Source: JBCBJX01 sp038522735 (GTDB taxonomy: Bacteria; Pseudomonadota; Alphaproteobacteria; Caulobacterales; Parvularculaceae). Taken from it: a stretch of DNA of 23,002 nucleotides. Positions 6,542-14,768 of this stretch are shown here, piece after piece. The notes under the pieces are model-generated. The model was not told where the DNA came from, ran no database searches, and was given only the letters and a program-made list of their open reading frames with translations. Position 1 is the stretch's first letter; each line of letters opens with the position of its first letter. The DNA lies in NCBI GenBank assembly GCA_038522735.1, contig JBCBJX010000045.1, positions 1-23,002 on the forward strand, read 5' to 3'. A program made the translations under genes and the position numbers.

Positions 6542-8869
6542 TTAAGGAGCCCCGATCACTGGAGTATTTTCACCCAGCGCCGATTTAAAAAAAGCGATGC
6601 GTTGATCGATCGCCGCTGTTGATATCTGAGCACAGAAATGCCCTTCGGTAATTCCTTCGCAACCGGGCGACGGCGGTACGGGGTCGAGCCCGTCTGGTGC
6701 GTACTGGAAGTATCCCGCTGTCGTGTTCTCATCGACGTTCTGACCAACGGGAGCATCCACAGAGTTCAGGCCCACCACATTTTCTAAGAACGGGGTTAAC
6801 TGAGCGACGGCTCCATAGGCGACCGCGGTGGCGCGCGTTGAATTGTTCGGCACCAACGTATCGCCGATCCCCTCGGTGATCAGTATGCTCGCACGCCCTT
6901 CGGTAGCCAGATCGACCTTGTCGCCGTATAGCCGCGGCGCATGACTGACAGGCTCTTCAGGATCGAGCATTATCTGCGCTAAGCCCAGCGCCGCATAAGC
7001 GTCGCTCGGCGAGATCGCGAGCGTGGACAAAATTCCTGAGGCGAAATTCGCTGCATTCGTGCCTCCTGAAACGGTCAGCGTCTCGGCCACCCGCTGCCCG
7101 CCCACCACCAACGCGGCTGCCTTGATTTCGTTGAGGTAAGCCAAGCTCGCCATGCCCTTATTCGCGCCATCGCTAATCCCTAGGTAAAGTAATTCGTCTA
7201 CGGCTAGGTCTGGATTTAGGTCGCCGATTGGGGAGCCGCCCGCTGCGAGCGGTAAGAGGTCCAGTTCCGAGAGCCCTTTTATAACGCTTATAAAGGAGAA
7301 TTGTTCCGCCCAAGCCTGGCGCTCAAAATCCGGGAAATTCCCGGTAGCTACCAATCCGTCTAGCGACAATGAGACTACGCTCTGGGTCATACCGGAAGGC
7401 ATACGTTCAGGGTTTTCGAAGCGGTTGAGCGGGTCCGTGAAACCGATCATTGCGAAGCCTTCAGAAGCAAGGGAATTCGCGGAGGATCCTTCGAACTGAA
7501 TGACGTCGATCAGTTCTTCCGCGTCACCAGGCGTGCCGTTCTGATAAAGGATGACCGGGGCCGGCTCGCTCGCCGCCGTTTTCGGTAAGGCGAGCACGAA
7601 CGGGACTGCGTTTAATCCAGTCACCAGCACGTCGCCATCAAAGTCCTTCGAAAGCACGCCGGTAACGGGGTCTCGGAAATCTGGCGCGAACCATGTCCCA
7701 CGAATCACAGCCGCGATTGGCGAGGCAGGAGGAAATGGCTGTATCGTCTGTAAACTGAAAGATGCGGCCGGAGCGGCGTCGATCGCGGCGCGCAGATCCA
7801 CTGTCTCTGAGGTAAGCGGCGCTGCGCTTCGCACGGTTAGTCGAACAGCGAACGCCACATCGTTTTCATCAAGGGCAACAGGAAGGGCCGCGTTTGCAGC
7901 GTCAATTACGGCTTCAGTGAGCAGGCGCGCTTCAGTGATCACATCTGACTCGCCAGGCTCAGGCGCGCCTAGGACAGCAGCGAACGACGCCGACGGTTCT
8001 ATGGGCGATCCAGGGCCCGCGCCGATACGGCGTGTAATGATGACACCGTACTGGTGCTCCGGTTTTAATGGGACCGAGGGAAAGAGCGAGAGCGTCGTTT
8101 CACCCAACGGTTCTGCGATACTCGTTTCCGTGCGGGTTTGCGCTTTGAAGGGCACGCGTTCCCCGAAACTCTCTGATCCAGGCGTTAAATCGATCCAATA
8201 GATGCGCGACAGTGCGTTGACGGAACGATCAGGATCCCACGGAAGTAGCTGACTATCGATACTGGCCGATAGCGGAAGTGAAATAGGTTGGCTAGGGCTC
8301 CAGCCGTCAGCTTTCGCGACGCCTGCTACCAAGGCATCCAAGATCAACTGTTCAGGTCCGCCAACCAAAGGCGCCGGCACGATCGGGCGAACGCCGGTCG
8401 GTGACGTCGGATCCGACTGGAGATAGAAATCATCCGGTATCGGACCGAAGGTAGAATTATCGCTTCGATCATACTCGATGACAGGTCGATCGACAACCTC
8501 AAGAGCGGTTTGGAACGCCGTTACAATCGTCCCGTCAGACATGCGAATTGCGCAAGTCGAAAGAGAGGGAAGATCGGCGGCCGGGTTCACGACCGTGCGG
8601 CCGTCGTCAAGCGAGAAGACCGCGGCGTCGACTTCCACCCCGGCGCATGTGAGCAGCAGGCTTTCAGGATCCTCGGGAGCGGCGTCCGGCGGGAGCACTA
8701 CGAGTTCTGCGATTGGGAAATCGAACTCGGTCGGCGTCGCTTGCGTGAAAACGACGGACGGTGGAGCAGGTGGCGCTGTAGCGCCGCCGGTCATATCTTC
8801 AGAGCAAGCAGCTGCAATCAAAGCCGCCGCGCAACCAATCATCACTTTTATTGCACGCACCGAGACCAT
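6542..8869 (-). CDS. large lipoprotein with alpha/beta-hydrolase triad (lipase-like)
   Basis: This encodes 775 residues from the ATG at 8867-8869, with AAGGG about eight bases upstream. An in-frame frame extends 29 codons further but would bury the signal peptide. The N-terminus MVSVRAIKVMIGCAAALIAA ends in a lipobox-like AAAC (Cys22), so the protein is probably a lipoprotein. The first half is beta-rich with no fold I recognise firmly. The C-terminal half looks like an alpha/beta hydrolase: nucleophile elbow GISDG (Ser566), acid ITEGIGDTLVP (Asp670) and GITEGHF (His744). The layout recalls the Pla-1/VolA-type surface lipase group, but substrate and exact family are uncertain. It follows an outer-membrane barrel gene on the same strand, 116 bases away, suggesting a shared envelope role. 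Confidence 0.75.
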   Translation of the reverse strand: MVSVRAIKVMIGCAAALIAAACSEDMTGGATAPPAPPSVVFTQATPTEFDFPIAELVVLPPDAAPEDPESLLLTCAGVEVDAAVFSLDDGRTVVNPAADLPSLSTCAIRMSDGTIVTAFQTALEVVDRPVIEYDRSDNSTFGPIPDDFYLQSDPTSPTGVRPIVPAPLVGGPEQLILDALVAGVAKADGWSPSQPISLPLSASIDSQLLPWDPDRSVNALSRIYWIDLTPGSESFGERVPFKAQTRTETSIAEPLGETTLSLFPSVPLKPEHQYGVIITRRIGAGPGSPIEPSASFAAVLGAPEPGESDVITEARLLTEAVIDAANAALPVALDENDVAFAVRLTVRSAAPLTSETVDLRAAIDAAPAASFSLQTIQPFPPASPIAAVIRGTWFAPDFRDPVTGVLSKDFDGDVLVTGLNAVPFVLALPKTAASEPAPVILYQNGTPGDAEELIDVIQFEGSSANSLASEGFAMIGFTDPLNRFENPERMPSGMTQSVVSLSLDGLVATGNFPDFERQAWAEQFSFISVIKGLSELDLLPLAAGGSPIGDLNPDLAVDELLYLGISDGANKGMASLAYLNEIKAAALVVGGQRVAETLTVSGGTNAANFASGILSTLAISPSDAYAALGLAQIMLDPEEPVSHAPRLYGDKVDLATEGRASILITEGIGDTLVPNNSTRATAVAYGAVAQLTPFLENVVGLNSVDAPVGQNVDENTTAGYFQYAPDGLDPVPPSPGCEGITEGHFCAQISTAAIDQRIAFFKSALGENTPVIGAP

Positions 8870-8985
8870 AGCGACGCCCTTCGCATAAAGATTATTATTA
8901 CATGGCCGGGATTGATCGGCGCCAGAGCGTGCTTCCGAGGGTAAGATCCGAAACACGCATCCGACGCCGCCGGCGTCTCGTCGGG

Positions 8986-9786
8986 TCAGAACGAGTGCCG
9001 GAAACCGATTTCCACGATCGAGGCGCGGTTTTCGATATCGAAGTCAGCCGCAAACAGGTCGGCTCGAACATCGACGTCGGATGTCGCCCTGTACCGGTAG
9101 GCCAAAAATAGGTCAGACTTTGCGCCAACAGCGGCAGTTACGCCTGCAATCGCTTGATAGGCGAATGCAGTCGAATTGTCCTGAATTATCGGTACGTCCG
9201 ATGGCGAATAATCAACATCGACGAATCCAACGCCAATGCCTCCGCCGATATAGGGGGTTATCATCGATTGATTTTGGAAATCGTAGAGCACGTTCGCCAG
9301 TAGAAAATTGGTGCGTATGTCACCCTTTCCGTCCGCCACAAGATCGGCGACGCTCACTCCGAGATTATCCGCCCCCGTGACGAGGACGCCAGCGTCTTCT
9401 TCGCCGAGCGCAATTCCGCCGGCTTCAACCCCCACGTGAGTGTCGACGTCGTTTCCCTGTCTCGCGAATTCCAGTTCGCCGCGAAAAGCTCCGTAGCGGG
9501 CCCCAATCGCGGCTCCAAACGAAAGGCCCGTATCGAACGATGTCGTCCAGCCGACGGGTGTCCCGTCCGGTAATACTGTTCCCGCAGGAATTGAGGTGCC
9601 TTCGCCCGTCGTGAAGTCACCTGCGAACGACCCGGAATTATCAGAATCGGACAGTATCGAAGCTCCGAGCGACAGCTGCACGTAACCCTCGACGTCTTTA
9701 GACGCTTTATCGTCTTGCGCGATCGCAAACGACGGCGTCGTCAATGCTGCAATGCAAGCCATCGTCGCGTATAGATTTTTCGACAT
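8986..9786 (-). CDS. outer-membrane beta-barrel protein
   Basis: This encodes 266 residues with GGGAGAG seven bases before the ATG. Residues 1-23 form a signal peptide, with likely cleavage in AIA|QDD. The rest shows alternating amphipathic strands with glycine and aromatic residues: GYVQLSLGASIL, LSFGAAIGARYG, ITPYIGGGIGVGFVDV, DLFLAYRYRATS. The last residue is phenylalanine in IVEIGFRHSF, the classic C-terminal signal for outer-membrane barrel assembly. This fits a small OmpW/OmpA-barrel-like porin or surface protein. The strand pattern supports fold and location but not a ligand. It lies between the exported protease and the lipoprotein hydrolase on the same strand and may share regulation with them. 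Confidence 0.8.
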   Translation of the reverse strand: MSKNLYATMACIAALTTPSFAIAQDDKASKDVEGYVQLSLGASILSDSDNSGSFAGDFTTGEGTSIPAGTVLPDGTPVGWTTSFDTGLSFGAAIGARYGAFRGELEFARQGNDVDTHVGVEAGGIALGEEDAGVLVTGADNLGVSVADLVADGKGDIRTNFLLANVLYDFQNQSMITPYIGGGIGVGFVDVDYSPSDVPIIQDNSTAFAYQAIAGVTAAVGAKSDLFLAYRYRATSDVDVRADLFAADFDIENRASIVEIGFRHSF

Positions 9787-9925
9787 GAGACACTCTCCCT
9801 GTGATCTGTATCAGGAACGGGACTCACGTTTCAGAGGCTGCTCGCCCCCCGATCGACCCGTCATTCAAACAACGATCTCGGAGCATCAAGTTGTCCATCA
9901 CAGACGTGTGAGTGGGAAGTTTTAC

Positions 9926-9957
9926 ATCGACCGGCTACCGCCGGAGCCGTCGTCGAT
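9926..9957 (-). terminator. hairpin after the S8 protease gene
   Basis: ATCGACCGGCT (9926-9936) pairs with AGCCGTCGTCGAT (9945-9957), leaving a two-base bulge and an eight-base loop. On the minus strand this hairpin begins six bases after the protease stop codon region. No run of T follows, so if it ends transcription it is not a standard intrinsic terminator. The remaining gap up to 9786 shows the ribosome site of the barrel gene and nothing else I can support. Confidence 0.4.
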
Positions 9958-9962
9958 CGGTT

Positions 9963-11243
9963 TTATGGCCCGTCCGTCAACACGACCCCAGCGCCGTAAA
10001 CTGCGTCGAAACCGGGCGTGCCCCGATCAACTGCATCGAGACTGAGCGCCGCGAAAGCCTCCGATGAACTCGAGGGCCGCGGTTCTGGAAAACGAAGCGC
10101 AAGATAGGTCGATATGAAAGGGGCCGCGTAGGAGGTGCCGCTGACGCGACGAGCGCCTCCTGGTTCGTTTGCGACCACGTCAACGCCGCGCGCCGCCACA
10201 TCAACGCCAGGCCCGCGATTCGCACGCGGATAGATCTCAAGCGACGCGTCGACAGCGGTCACTCCAAGCACTTCAGGATATGCAGCGGGGTACCGCGGCG
10301 AGGCTTGCGGCCCCTCGTTGCCCACAGCGGCCACAATAATATGGCCACGGCTTAGCGCTGAATCAACGGCTCGCTCAATCAAGATGTTCGAAGGGCCGGC
10401 TAGGCTGAGATTGATAACTGAGACGCCCTCACTCGTGAGCCACTCGATCGCGCCGGCGATATCTTCGGCGCTCGCGAACCCCGTTCGATCAGAAAATACG
10501 TCGGCGACGTAGAGGCGTCCCGCCCCGGCGGTTCGCGACAGACTGGCGATGCGCGTGCCGTGCGGACGAGGGGAAACAGCGACGTCGCCAAACTTCTTTT
10601 GCAGAATTTGGACGTTTTCCAAACCTGCAACCGACACGTCCACGCCGGTATCCACCAGCCCGATCGTTGCGGAACCAATGGGGGCGGCGCGGACGAGAGA
10701 CCCCGACGGCAACCGTTCGGAGACGCTGCCGCTCGCAAGGGCGAACAATGCGTTCGGCGCGTACGTTCCTTCGGGATCGATTGCATCAAGTCGAGCTAGC
10801 GCTTCTTTAATCTTCACCCGTCGCGGCAGGCGGACGACTGAAAAAGCGATCTCAAGGCCGTCCATGTCGTAGTCTCGAACGATGTCGTAACCGAGCGCTT
10901 TGATATCAGCGCGAGCGCGAGCGCTTAGGTCAAGCGCGACGACCTCGCGTCGAACGCACAGAAAACGACCCTCGGCAGGTCCGAGCCGCTCGATGCCTGC
11001 TGGAAGCCGCGAGACGCGGCGGCCTTGCATCGCAGCCATCATTGAAGCCGTCGCCGCTGGACTCGTTTGCGTCATCGGCGTTCCAGCCATCGCCCTTGTG
11101 GAATGATGCAGGCGCATCACGCGATCGGTGGCCGAATGGCGTTCCATCATGGAGTCTTGAGCGACCGTTTTTGGGCACGGGACTAAGACCGCAACGCACG
11201 CGAGAAGAGCTTTGAGTTTCATAAACATCGAATTCCATTTCAC
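9963..11243 (-). CDS. exported S8 (subtilisin-like) serine protease
   Basis: This encodes 426 residues from the first ATG; in-frame ATGs five and seven codons later are equally possible, and none has a strong ribosome site. The N-terminus holds a signal peptide (KLKALLACVAVLVP, likely cleaved in TVA|QDS). Residues 30-185 are a non-catalytic, propeptide-like region. The subtilase domain carries all key residues: Asp198 in GLVDTGVD, His228 in PHGTRIASL, oxyanion Asn309 in AAVGNEGP and Ser371 in GTSYAAPF. It should therefore be an active protease acting in the periplasm or outside the cell. It is transcribed divergently from an ECF sigma/anti-sigma pair, 67 bases away, which suggests joint control or a role in the signalling path. 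Confidence 0.9.
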   Translation of the reverse strand: MKWNSMFMKLKALLACVAVLVPCPKTVAQDSMMERHSATDRVMRLHHSTRAMAGTPMTQTSPAATASMMAAMQGRRVSRLPAGIERLGPAEGRFLCVRREVVALDLSARARADIKALGYDIVRDYDMDGLEIAFSVVRLPRRVKIKEALARLDAIDPEGTYAPNALFALASGSVSERLPSGSLVRAAPIGSATIGLVDTGVDVSVAGLENVQILQKKFGDVAVSPRPHGTRIASLSRTAGAGRLYVADVFSDRTGFASAEDIAGAIEWLTSEGVSVINLSLAGPSNILIERAVDSALSRGHIIVAAVGNEGPQASPRYPAAYPEVLGVTAVDASLEIYPRANRGPGVDVAARGVDVVANEPGGARRVSGTSYAAPFISTYLALRFPEPRPSSSSEAFAALSLDAVDRGTPGFDAVYGAGVVLTDGP

Positions 11244-11310
11244 AGCGCCCAGTTGGAATAAAAATAGCGCGGCCGCGTAGTATGAATAGCGCTAATCGGG
11301 GAGCAAATGC
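11244..11310. promoter_or_regulatory. divergent control region between protease and sigma factor
   Basis: This short divergent gap contains a direct repeat AATAGCGC at 11263-11270 and 11285-11292, 22 bases apart (about two helical turns), and a 10-base palindrome CGCGGCCGCG at 11268-11277. A GGAATA element at 11255-11260 resembles an ECF -35 box, but I cannot identify a convincing -10 partner. The sigma gene has GGGGAG seven bases ahead of its GTG start. The repeats are plausible sites for joint regulation of both genes. Confidence 0.35.
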
Positions 11311-11808
11311 GTGCGCGATTTTGTCGACGAGCTTTTGGCGACGGTTCCGCATTTGAGGCGGTTTGCGTTCGTCCTGACCGGCGACGCATTCGACGCGGAC
11401 GATCTCGTGCAGCAAACGGTCGAACGCGCGCTGACGAAGCGCACCCAATACCGGAGCGGGAGCCCGATCCACAGCTGGTTGTTGAAAATCATGCAGAATA
11501 TCTTTTTGGACGCGAAACGAGCGGAAACGCGACGACCCATACATCTCGCAATCGACGATCACGACGGCGCGTTAGAGCCCATCGAAGCCGAAGGCGAGAC
11601 GCAAGTTTTCGCGCAGCAAGTTATGGCGTTGGTTGCAGAGCTGCCGAAAGCGCAACGGTTGGTCATTGCTAGCGTGGTCGTCGACGGTCGAACTTATGAA
11701 GAGACTGCAGGCGTACTGAACATACCAATCGGAACAGTAATGAGTCGAATGGCGCGCGCCCGTAAGACGATCTATACACGGACGAAAACGGTGAGGAGCT
11801 CCCCATGA
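11311..11808 (+). CDS. ECF-type RNA polymerase sigma factor
   Basis: This encodes 165 residues, the usual ECF size, from GTG 11311 with GGGGAG seven bases upstream. Region 2 is seen in FVLTGDAFDADDLVQQTVER and the -10 recognition part in SWLLKIMQNIFLDAKR. Region 4, which reads the -35 element, is LPKAQRLVIASVVVDGRTYE followed by ETAGVLNIPIGTVMSRMARA. Regions 1 and 3 are absent, as in the ECF class. Its stop overlaps the start of the anti-sigma gene by four bases (ATGA), so the pair is translated together. It most likely directs transcription of its own operon and of nearby envelope genes, which is inference. I cannot assign a numbered ECF group. Confidence 0.92.
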   Translation: MRDFVDELLATVPHLRRFAFVLTGDAFDADDLVQQTVERALTKRTQYRSGSPIHSWLLKIMQNIFLDAKRAETRRPIHLAIDDHDGALEPIEAEGETQVFAQQVMALVAELPKAQRLVIASVVVDGRTYEETAGVLNIPIGTVMSRMARARKTIYTRTKTVRSSP

Positions 11809-12506
11809 ACGAGCGGGAATTCGAACAGCTTTCAATGTTTGTTGACGGCGAGTTGGAGGATAGCGGCGGCGTGCAGTCTGAAGTTAGAAACGATCCTGTG
11901 GCGGAGGAGGTCGTTAAAAAACTCTCCGAAGCGGATGCTGCTTTGATGAGGGCCGCTGCACGCATGGACGAAACTCCCTACTCGCCGGGGTTGGAGGACT
12001 TGCTGTGCCGCCTCGTCATGACGCCAAGCGAAAGAGGGAAAGGCTTCGGCGAAGCCGTTCAACGGGTTGTGCGGTCATTCCTCTCGGTCTTCATACCGGC
12101 GGCGGCAGCCGCCTCGTTAGTGGCCGCCGCGGCATTCGGACTGCTCTCGACTACCGAGCAGGGACCCTCCGTCGCGGCGCTTGACGTGAAACTCGCTAAA
12201 GCGCTCTCCGTGGTCGGCGATGGTGAACAAAGCGGTCAGATTTTCGTCGCTGCGACCTATCGGCGGGAGGACGGAGTTATTTGCAGAACATTCGGTCCGT
12301 CCGCCCCACGTCTGGTGACGGGCGTTGCGTGCCGTGAGCGACCGGAAACTTGGCTTCTTATCGCGCTCTCGCCGGAGCCGGGAGCGGATGCGTACGTGTT
12401 AGCGGGGGGCGATGGCAGCGATCAGGTTGCGCCAATAGTGGAAGCTGCAATCAGTCACATGACGCGACTTGAACCGCCGGAAACCGAGATAGCGTTGCGA
12501 CGGTGA
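11805..12506 (+). CDS. membrane anti-sigma factor
   Basis: This encodes 233 residues and overlaps the sigma gene by four bases. The N-terminal MNEREFEQLSMFVDGEL is the typical opening of an anti-sigma domain. No zinc-binding His-Cys-Cys motif is present, so it is not a ZAS-type protein. One membrane span lies at about residues 92-115 (SVFIPAAAAASLVAAAAFGL). This places the N-terminal sigma-binding part in the cytoplasm and about 115 residues in the periplasm. The function follows from position and layout more than from a strong domain match. Release of the sigma factor could involve cleavage of the periplasmic part; the divergent exported protease is a possible but unproven participant. Confidence 0.82.
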   Translation: MNEREFEQLSMFVDGELEDSGGVQSEVRNDPVAEEVVKKLSEADAALMRAAARMDETPYSPGLEDLLCRLVMTPSERGKGFGEAVQRVVRSFLSVFIPAAAAASLVAAAAFGLLSTTEQGPSVAALDVKLAKALSVVGDGEQSGQIFVAATYRREDGVICRTFGPSAPRLVTGVACRERPETWLLIALSPEPGADAYVLAGGDGSDQVAPIVEAAISHMTRLEPPETEIALRR

Positions 12507-12513
12507 CGCCGTC

Positions 12514-13296
12514 CTACTCAAGAACGATCCGAAGGCCGACGCCGTAGTCAGGACTACCGTCGGAAAACCCTGTTGTCGCAAACAATGTTGTACGAGCGCG
12601 CGAGGTCAGGTTCGCCGAAACGTAGCCCGTCGCCTCAAACGGATCCGGCGCGCCCCGCACAATGCTCTGTCTCCAATCAATCGCGCCCCCGACGCCGTAT
12701 CTTGAAGATGCTTGAACAAAGGCGCCGGCCCGCGCTTCAGCTCGGTTTTGGAGATCGAACTGCGACGTTCGCCCGGTAAATACATAGCCGCCGCCTAAGC
12801 TCACGCTAAGCGCTCCCACACCGCGTACGACGTCGGCTCTTAGCCCGAAATCGGGTTCGCCAGTGCCAAGTAATTTGTCGGGGTCGGCTGTCGGAAGTTT
12901 GACGATCGTGGAGGCTTGCAAAAGCACCTTACGACGCGTGTACACGAAGTATCGCGAAGCGGAAAGGCTCACATCGCCAAGTCCGCTCTGAGTTTCGTCG
13001 ACAAACGTCGCTGTTGTTTGGTTGAGGGACAGTCGCCTATGCTGCTCTTCGAAAGGGACCGGACCGCTCGCGCGAACGAGGGGAACGAAAACGCCTAATT
13101 CCCATTTGTCGATCGACCACGTCGTATCGACCGCTGCGATAAATAGGTCTGCGCTCCTTCCCAAACCGAACTCGCCGGCGACGAACTCGGTCGAAAATCC
13201 GTAGCTCAATTCTTGGGCAAGAGAAGGTTCGTAGGCGATCGCGATTACGCAAACCGGGGCTACGACGCTCCTCAAACGCATCATGCGAGTCGACAT
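12514..13296 (-). CDS. outer-membrane beta-barrel, transporter-like
   Basis: This encodes 260 residues from the ATG at 13294-13296. The frame stays open to an ATG at 13419, but that would place about 45 residues ahead of the signal peptide MRLRSVVAPVCVIAIAYEPS; no start has a clear ribosome site. Likely cleavage is in SLA|QEL. The body alternates hydrophobic and polar residues in strand-like segments (SYGFSTEFVAGEFG, LSVSLGGGYVFTG, GLRADVVRG), resembling the 'MetA-pathway of phenol degradation' type barrel group. The family match is tentative and no substrate is implied. It converges on the anti-sigma gene with only seven bases between stops. Confidence 0.68.
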   Translation of the reverse strand: MSTRMMRLRSVVAPVCVIAIAYEPSLAQELSYGFSTEFVAGEFGLGRSADLFIAAVDTTWSIDKWELGVFVPLVRASGPVPFEEQHRRLSLNQTTATFVDETQSGLGDVSLSASRYFVYTRRKVLLQASTIVKLPTADPDKLLGTGEPDFGLRADVVRGVGALSVSLGGGYVFTGRTSQFDLQNRAEARAGAFVQASSRYGVGGAIDWRQSIVRGAPDPFEATGYVSANLTSRARTTLFATTGFSDGSPDYGVGLRIVLE

Positions 13297-13418
13297 GCGG
13301 AGGCTCTGTGATAACCGCCGCATTTGTTGTAACGTGCAATATTGGCGGCGGCCAAACCGTATTCTGGCGCTATCAGGAGAGTTGATCGAGTGAGCTAATC
13401 TGCGAAAGTTTACATACA

Positions 13419-13682
13419 TTATTGGTTCAGTCCAAATCTGGCCCTACGCAGAGCCTCGTGCTTAATCGAAGAAAACTCCCGACATTGCGTAACGTTTACA
13501 GGCGCAACGGAGTCGAATTCAAGAAAACCAAAGCCACGTGGGTTCCAGTTTAACGGAATCGGAAGCTGAAAGCGAGTCAGCAAGAAAGCGGCGTTGAGAC
13601 GCGCTAATTGAATTTGTCCATACCCAAGTATAGGAATGGTCGCGATAAGAGAACCCGCCGAATTCGCAGTTGATACGTACAC
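13419..13682 (-). CDS. possible small protein, unrecognised
   Basis: From a GTG at 13680-13682 an 87-residue frame runs to a TAA that overlaps an ATG (TAATG at 13417-13421) in the next reading frame. I do not recognise the protein. It contains a hydrophobic stretch (SLIATIPILGYGQI) and an aromatic-rich part (LNWNPRGFGFLEFD). There is no ribosome site and codon use is not clearly that of a gene. It may be a remnant of a longer gene or non-coding. Apart from this, 13,297-13,717 holds only the presumed upstream region of the barrel gene, where I cannot find a convincing promoter. Confidence 0.2.
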   Translation of the reverse strand: MYVSTANSAGSLIATIPILGYGQIQLARLNAAFLLTRFQLPIPLNWNPRGFGFLEFDSVAPVNVTQCREFSSIKHEALRRARFGLNQ

Positions 13683-13717
13683 GATCGATCGCTGTAAACC
13701 TAATCCCGAGTATCTGC

Positions 13718-14056
13718 TTAAGCGGTTTCCCGATCACCCGATAAAGCGGTTTCCAGCTCACCGGTTCTCTGGAGGATGAAGCCCGTCACCTCGTCGAGCA
13801 TGGTGACGCCGCTTGCTGCGCAGGCGGTCTTGAAACGGCGATGCGCGGTCGCCGGCATGTCGATGCAAAACCGCTTCGTCGGCTCAACCCGCTTTGTCTC
13901 GTTCTGTTGTTCACGCGATGTCGCATTAGCGGATTCGTGTGTTCCCGCTTTCCCGATTTCGCGGGTGTCATGGCCGGGGCCGCCGCTCTCGAAGGCGGTG
14001 ATTTGATCAGGCGACAGCGCTTTGGGATTGGGGGCGTTTCGGAATGTCTTGCTCAT
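13718..14056 (-). CDS. ribbon-helix-helix partition partner of ParA
   Basis: This encodes 112 residues. The first 60 are polar and probably flexible. The C-terminal part KRFCIDMPATAHRRFKTACA, then SGVTMLDEVTGFILQ, is a ribbon-helix-helix pattern like that of ParG-type centromere-binding proteins. Such proteins bind a plasmid centromere, stimulate the ParA ATPase and repress their operon. The gene starts 50 bases before the end of parA, so the two are coupled. The last codons contain a near-duplicated segment (AAGCGGTTTCC at 13,714-13,724 and again from about 13,743), giving ELETALSGDRETA at the C-terminus. ParG-like assignment rests on gene order and the RHH pattern. Confidence 0.72.
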   Translation of the reverse strand: MSKTFRNAPNPKALSPDQITAFESGGPGHDTREIGKAGTHESANATSREQQNETKRVEPTKRFCIDMPATAHRRFKTACAASGVTMLDEVTGFILQRTGELETALSGDRETA

Positions 14057-14678
14057 TGGTCTTTCTCAGTTCTGTTATGAAATTCATGATCTCTCGGCAG
14101 GCGGGATGCTTGGGCGCGGCCCATTCGAAAATGGTCTTGCCCATGGTCATGCTTTCCGCGAAGGCGATCCGCTGCTCGATCTCCGTCCTTAAGATCGGAC
14201 AGCCGGCCTCCGTCGCCATGTCGCGGATCTCGCGGCCGAGAACCGTGTTCCCGATTTTGCGGGAAACCAGGAACCTGCTTTCGAGGGTCTCTTTGTAGGC
14301 CTGCGCTTCGCGAACCTGCCGCACGGTGAGGTCGGACGCCCAGGTGGAGAGGCCAGACGGTTCGATCGGGATGACGACAAGATCGGACGCGATGATGCAG
14401 CTGCGGGCGATTTCCTCCGCATGGGGCGGGCCGTCGATGATCGTGTACTCATAATCGGCCGCCATGCGGATCGCATCCTTCGCCATATTGGGCCGGGCGA
14501 GCGCGCTGACGACGAACGGCGTTTCCTCCCGCAGGCTCGCCCAGGCGCTCGCAGACCCTTGCTTGTCCGCATCGATCAAGAGCGTGCGATAGCCCACTGA
14601 GGCGAGGGCGGCGGCGACATTGACGGAGAGGGTGGTTTTCTCGACGCCGCCTTTTTGATTGATGAACGCGATAATCAT
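14007..14678 (-). CDS. parA: ParA-family partition ATPase with altered Walker A
   Basis: This encodes 223 residues, typical of small plasmid ParA/ParF proteins that pattern on the nucleoid to segregate plasmids. The N-terminus MIIAFINQKGGVEKTTLSVN holds the deviant Walker A motif with signature Lys9 and catalytic-loop Lys14. Residue 13 is Glu (GAG, 14640-14642) where the family has a near-invariant Gly (KGGVGKTT). LLIDADKQGSASAW and YTIIDGPPHAEE (Walker B) are normal. Glycine to glutamate is a one-base change and could reduce or abolish ATP binding. The gene overlaps the RHH gene downstream. With mobC and the relaxase it suggests plasmid ancestry for this block. Confidence 0.88.
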   Translation of the reverse strand: MIIAFINQKGGVEKTTLSVNVAAALASVGYRTLLIDADKQGSASAWASLREETPFVVSALARPNMAKDAIRMAADYEYTIIDGPPHAEEIARSCIIASDLVVIPIEPSGLSTWASDLTVRQVREAQAYKETLESRFLVSRKIGNTVLGREIRDMATEAGCPILRTEIEQRIAFAESMTMGKTIFEWAAPKHPACREIMNFITELRKTNEQDIPKRPQSQSAVA

Positions 14679-14703
14679 GCACCCAGCTTATCGGGGTCGA
14701 GCC

Positions 14704-14736
14704 AACCCGGGAATGCGGGTTTGCGGGTTATCCACA
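14704..14736 (-). promoter_or_regulatory. candidate parA operator repeats and DnaA-box match
   Basis: Just upstream of parA, AACCCG (14704-14709) and CGGGTT (14716-14721) form an inverted repeat, and GCGGGTT recurs at 14723-14729. TTATCCACA at 14728-14736 matches the DnaA-box consensus and overlaps the last repeat. RHH partition proteins often bind such short repeats to control their operon, so this is a plausible operator or centromere. The same nine bases also occur beside the hipBA operators at 4138. Confidence 0.4.
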
Positions 14737-14768
14737 ACAATTTCATTGAATACGACCGTAGTTGGATT

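Noticed and set aside
8963..8977. Hairpin GACGCC/GGCGTC downstream of the outer-membrane barrel gene
   Set aside because: The stem is only six pairs, no T run follows, and such palindromes are common in GC-rich DNA.
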